Assembly: GCA_005883575.1 (NCBI GenBank)
Contig: VBFH01000022.1
Span: 159,769-223,768 of the forward strand
Reading direction: 5' to 3'
Source of the DNA: Chloroflexota bacterium
Lineage (GTDB): Bacteria; Chloroflexota; Dormibacteria; Dormibacterales; Dormibacteraceae
Length of the DNA: 64,000 nt
In this document: in pieces, positions 61,569-64,000 of the stretch
Layout of the letters: every line of letters starts with the position of its first letter
Position numbering within the stretch: position 1 is the stretch's first letter
Position numbers and translations under genes: made by a program
The notes under the pieces: generated by a model
The model's database searches: none
Seen by the model: the letters and a program-made list of their open reading frames with translations, nothing else
Told to the model about the DNA's origin: nothing

Positions 61569-61575
61569 GTGGAAC

Positions 61576-61875
61576 ATGTTCACCGCGGCTGAGCTCGAAT
61601 TCCTTCGCTCGCAGCGGATTGCGCGCTTCGCCACAGTGGGTCCGACAGGCTGGCCGCACGTTGCGCCGGTGATGTACACGATGAACGATGACGGTTCCCT
61701 GGACTTCGACGTCGACGGCGTCAAGCTGCGCAACTTGACCGCAGAGCCACGCGCGGCGATGGTGGTCGACGCGATGGGCCCCAAGCGAGGTGTCGCCATG
61801 CAGGGGCGCGTCGAGCTGATAGCTCCGGAGCGGGCGCGTCTCAAGCCGCAGCGCAAGTTCACCTGGGGCCTTTGA
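61576..61875 (+). CDS. Pyridoxamine 5'-phosphate oxidase-like (PPOX) flavin-type protein, short
   Basis: This split-barrel protein starts MFTAAELEFLRSQRIARFATVGPTGWPHVAPVMYT, a typical F420- or FMN-binding PPOX class opening, and includes LDFDVDGVKLRNLTAEPRAAMVVD. It ends at about 99 residues, shorter than usual (about 130-140), so the last strands are missing. ATG 61567 is an alternative start. Its stop overlaps the TTG of the lipoprotein gene. Confidence 0.82.
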   Translation: MFTAAELEFLRSQRIARFATVGPTGWPHVAPVMYTMNDDGSLDFDVDGVKLRNLTAEPRAAMVVDAMGPKRGVAMQGRVELIAPERARLKPQRKFTWGL

Positions 61876-63242
61876 ATCGCCGGACTGCCGCCGCCCTGGT
61901 CGGTTTTGTGGCCCTCGCCTGTAGCTCCGGGTCGACGCCTGGTGGTGGGACACCGTCACAGACCGCCGTGATTCCGACGCCGTCGGCGCCGATCTCGGTG
62001 GAGTGGGCGCAGTATCATCGGGACGCGGGACGCTCAGGGGCCGGTCCGACGGACCCGGCGCTCAGCGGGCCCAAGAATGCGTGGAGCATCGCGGTCGACG
62101 CAGACGTTTACGCCTCCCCCCTCATCGTCGCCGGCCATGTGCTCGTGGCCACCGAGAACAACACGGTTTACTCGCTGGACCTGTTCACCGGCTCGACGGT
62201 GTGGCAGCGACATCTCGGCGATCCCGTCGACGCGTCCACGCTGCCGTGCGGGAACATCGGCCCCATCACCGGCATCACCGCGACGCCCGTCGCGGACCCA
62301 GCCTCGGGGCGCATCTACGTGGTGGCGTTCCTCAAGGGCTACCACCATGTGCTGTTCGCGTTGAGCCTGACCGACGGCTCGGTGGTTTGGCGGCAGGACG
62401 TCGACCCGACCGGCTCGACGCCGCAGGTGCAGCAGCTGCGCGGGGCGCTGGCGATCGGATCAGGCCTGGTCTATGTCCCGTTCGGTGGTCTGTTCGGCGA
62501 TTGCGGCGTCTACCGCGGATACGTCGTCGGCGTGCCCCTCGCCGGCGGACAGGCGCTCGCGTATCGCGTACCGTCCAGCCGCGGCGCGAGCATCTGGAGC
62601 CCGCAGGGCCCAACCATCGCCGCCGACGGCAGCGTCTATGTGGTGACGGGCAACGCATTCGGTTCAGGTTTCGGCTACAGCGATTCGGTCCTGCAGCTTT
62701 CGCCCGACCTCCAATCTGTACGGTCCTACTTCGCCCCCTCTAACTGGGCGGCCTTGAACGGCGGCGACGTTGACCTCGGATCCACCGGCGCGGCGCTGCT
62801 CCCTTCCCTCGACCGGGTTTTTGTCATTGGCAAGGAGGGCGTCGCCTACCTGCTGCAGGCAGGCAAGCTCGGCGGAATCGGCGGCCAGCTGGTGAGCCGA
62901 AGGGTCTGTGCCGGTGCGTGGGGAGGCACCGCCTGGCTGGGTGCGACGGTCTTTGTTCCTTGCATCGACGGTCTCTACGCCGTTTCCCTCACCGCGTCTT
63001 CGATCCAGGTCGCGTGGCACACGGCCCACCCCACCCTGGCGCCGCCGATCACCGCGGCCGGTGCACTGTGGGCGATCGAGTCGCAGTCGGCGACCCTATA
63101 CGCGTTCGACCCATCTACGGGTAAGACCGTGTACAGCGCCAAGCTTGGTTCGGCGAATCGCTACAGCACTCCCGCGGCGACAGAGGGGTTCGTGGTCATG
63201 CCTGCGGGCAAGAGCATCCTGGCGATCTCGGTCGTCGGCTAG
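61872..63242 (+). CDS. PQQ-like beta-propeller lipoprotein (BamB-type fold)
   Basis: This 456-residue protein has a signal peptide ending in a lipobox (VALAC, Cys about residue 17), so it is probably anchored outside the membrane. Beta-propeller blades of the PQQ/BamB style follow, with ASPLIVAGHVLVATENNTVYSLDLFTGSTVWQ and GSGLVYVPFGG. The start TTG 61872 overlaps the PPOX stop. BamB itself belongs to outer-membrane assembly, but there is no other outer-membrane gene here, so a general scaffold or enzyme role is more likely. Confidence 0.83.
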   Translation: MNRRTAAALVGFVALACSSGSTPGGGTPSQTAVIPTPSAPISVEWAQYHRDAGRSGAGPTDPALSGPKNAWSIAVDADVYASPLIVAGHVLVATENNTVYSLDLFTGSTVWQRHLGDPVDASTLPCGNIGPITGITATPVADPASGRIYVVAFLKGYHHVLFALSLTDGSVVWRQDVDPTGSTPQVQQLRGALAIGSGLVYVPFGGLFGDCGVYRGYVVGVPLAGGQALAYRVPSSRGASIWSPQGPTIAADGSVYVVTGNAFGSGFGYSDSVLQLSPDLQSVRSYFAPSNWAALNGGDVDLGSTGAALLPSLDRVFVIGKEGVAYLLQAGKLGGIGGQLVSRRVCAGAWGGTAWLGATVFVPCIDGLYAVSLTASSIQVAWHTAHPTLAPPITAAGALWAIESQSATLYAFDPSTGKTVYSAKLGSANRYSTPAATEGFVVMPAGKSILAISVVG

Positions 63243-63245
63243 CGT

Positions 63246-63710
63246 CTAGCCCTGGATCTCGCGCAGCAGGTTGGCCATCTCGATGGCAGCCTCGGCGGCG
63301 TCGGAGCCCTTGTTGTTTTTGGGCCCTGAGCGGGCGAATGCCTGGTCTCGGTCCTCGGTGGTGAGGACCCCGAAGGCGATCGCAACACCGGTGTCCAGCT
63401 GGACCTGCATCAGGCCGGCGGCCGTTTGCATGGCGACGACCTCGAACTGGAAGGTCTCGCCTCGGATGACGCAGCCGAGGCAGACGATCGCGTCATGCCC
63501 GCCCTTCTCTGCCAGAGCGAGGGCGGTGACGGGGAGATCGAGGGGTCCGGGCACCCAGAAGACGTCGGGATCCTGGGCGCCATGGCGCTCGAGCGCCTCC
63601 TGGGCGCCACGGAGCAATCGCTTGGCGATATCGTCGTTGGAGCGCGCCACGACGATCACGAGTTGCAGGTCAGCGCCGTCGAGGTCGGGTGTCGCACCCA
63701 GCTCAGCCAC
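63246..63710 (-). CDS. ribH: 6,7-dimethyl-8-ribityllumazine synthase, divergent active site
   Basis: RibH makes the riboflavin precursor from dihydroxybutanone phosphate and the ribitylamino-uracil. LGCVIRGET, FGVLTTEDRDQA, GPKNNKGSDAAEAAIEMANLL and VPGPLDLP identify the family. Two normally conserved positions differ: the Phe after the opening (VVARFN) is Ser (VVARSND), and the catalytic-loop His after GET (ETPHF) is Gln (ETFQF). GTG start 63708-63710. No other rib genes are in the window. It lies 160 bases behind the 23S gene in the same direction. Confidence 0.88.
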   Translation of the reverse strand: MAELGATPDLDGADLQLVIVVARSNDDIAKRLLRGAQEALERHGAQDPDVFWVPGPLDLPVTALALAEKGGHDAIVCLGCVIRGETFQFEVVAMQTAAGLMQVQLDTGVAIAFGVLTTEDRDQAFARSGPKNNKGSDAAEAAIEMANLLREIQG

Positions 63711-63870
63711 GCGTTGAATTACAGCAGGTGAGCGTGGCCCAGAGGACGCGCCTCAGGCCGCCATTGCACAACCGAATCAGGTCTACGAGATTCTCCAGTC
63801 TGCTTTTGGCCTGGATCCAATTTTTCTGTTCGTCGACTCCTTCCTCAGTGAGCTGAAGAGTGAGTTATAG
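63711..63870 (-). other. Spacer behind 23S rRNA with no 5S gene
   Basis: The 160 bases between the 23S 3' end and ribH show no 5S rRNA consensus and no strong terminator hairpin. A plus-strand open frame of about 50 codons exists, but without a start codon. The segment may contain half of the pre-23S processing stem, whose other half is outside the window. Confidence 0.5.
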
Positions 63871-64000
63871 GTGAACAAGCCCTCGGGCTATTAGTACCGG
63901 TCAGCTCAAAGAATTGCTTCTCTTACACCTCCGGCCTATCAACCTGGTTGTCTACCAGGGCCCTTACCCGGTTAACCCGGTGGGAGACCTTATCTTGGAG
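63871..64000 (-). rRNA. 23S ribosomal RNA, 3' end
   Basis: The minus strand reads the conserved 23S 3' terminus: GATAGGCCGGAGGTGTAAG, then GAGCTGACCGGTACTAATAG and CCGAGGGCTTG. The end is placed near 63871 by alignment with the E. coli end from memory; it could differ by a few bases. The gene continues beyond the right edge. Confidence 0.97.

Noticed and set aside
61548..61862. N-terminal extension of the M16C peptidase to residue -105
   Set aside because: It overlaps the divergent PPOX gene on the other strand and shows no family pattern before MALKTSSTIGG.
61872..63242. Reading the beta-propeller lipoprotein as BamB and so as evidence for an outer membrane
   Set aside because: No other outer-membrane genes (bamA, lpt, lpx) are in the window, and PQQ-like propeller lipoproteins are common in monoderm bacteria.
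63718..63870. Plus-strand open frame ending in a hydrophobic peptide (VYEILQSAFGLDPIFLFVDS) next to the 23S gene
   Set aside because: It has no standard start codon and lies in the rRNA trailer region. It looks protein-like only over about 30 codons, which can occur by chance.

Overview
The window is 64 kb of high-G+C bacterial chromosome with almost no free space. It carries about 63 protein genes and the 3' end of a 23S rRNA gene. No stretch above 300 bases lacks a gene; the longest gaps are about 235 bases (28224-28458) and 160 bases (63711-63870). I see no CRISPR array, prophage, insertion sequence or tRNA gene. Gene content and order suggest a Gram-positive-type (monoderm) soil or sediment lineage near Chloroflexota, 'Candidatus Dormibacterota' or Actinomycetota: the order topA-rpsB-tsf-pyrH-frr-uppS-cdsA-dxr-rseP-ispG-proS, a SepIVA-like coiled-coil protein beside coaD, Ku plus an ATP-dependent ligase, a PPOX-fold protein and DUF2236. 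This placement is inference; the rRNA fragment is too short to settle it.

Layout. 1-3578 (minus): MBL hydrolase, a START-like/GNAT fusion and the Rel (p)ppGpp enzyme, all overlapping. 3656-6637 (plus): a membrane GAF/HD-GYP c-di-GMP phosphodiesterase. 6735-20983 (minus): proS, the MEP and phospholipid/cell-wall precursor genes, the translation genes, topA, dprA and comM. 21084-28223: a hydrolase pair facing an ABC exporter, then ku, a ligase and a short-chain dehydrogenase. 28459-33545 (minus): yraN-rnhB-rplS-trmD-rimM-khpA-rpsP-ffh-ylxM. 33583-35189 (plus): DinB, AsnC-type and IMPase-like genes. 35157-45760 (minus): PHP, ftsY, smc, rnc, acpP, a SnoaL-like gene, fabD, rpmF, a SepIVA-like gene, coaD, rsmD and selD. 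45849-63710: a mixed section with recG, the FakA/FakB-type pair, rpmB, acuC, toastrack membrane proteins, an M16C protease, a beta-propeller lipoprotein and ribH. 63871-64000 (minus): the 23S rRNA 3' end.

Two features stand out. First, selD is a selenoprotein gene: its frame runs through an in-frame TGA at 45707-45709 within a conserved G-A-G-U-A-C-K motif, with a plausible SECIS hairpin behind it, so the organism should encode selenocysteine. Second, several essential genes in the 34-44 kb cluster have no ATG, GTG or TTG where their conserved N-terminus begins. The SepIVA-like gene and rnc both begin at an ATA that overlaps the preceding stop codon in the geometry of the common ATGA overlap. 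ftsY begins at CTG in a CTGA overlap. fabD and the IMPase gene have a Shine-Dalgarno sequence but no standard start. This suggests that the position of the upstream stop can matter more than the identity of the start codon in these coupled pairs.

Divergent pairs are packed to 10-26 bases between start codons, with TANNNT boxes near those starts, which points to leaderless transcripts. Many convergent pairs overlap tail to tail.
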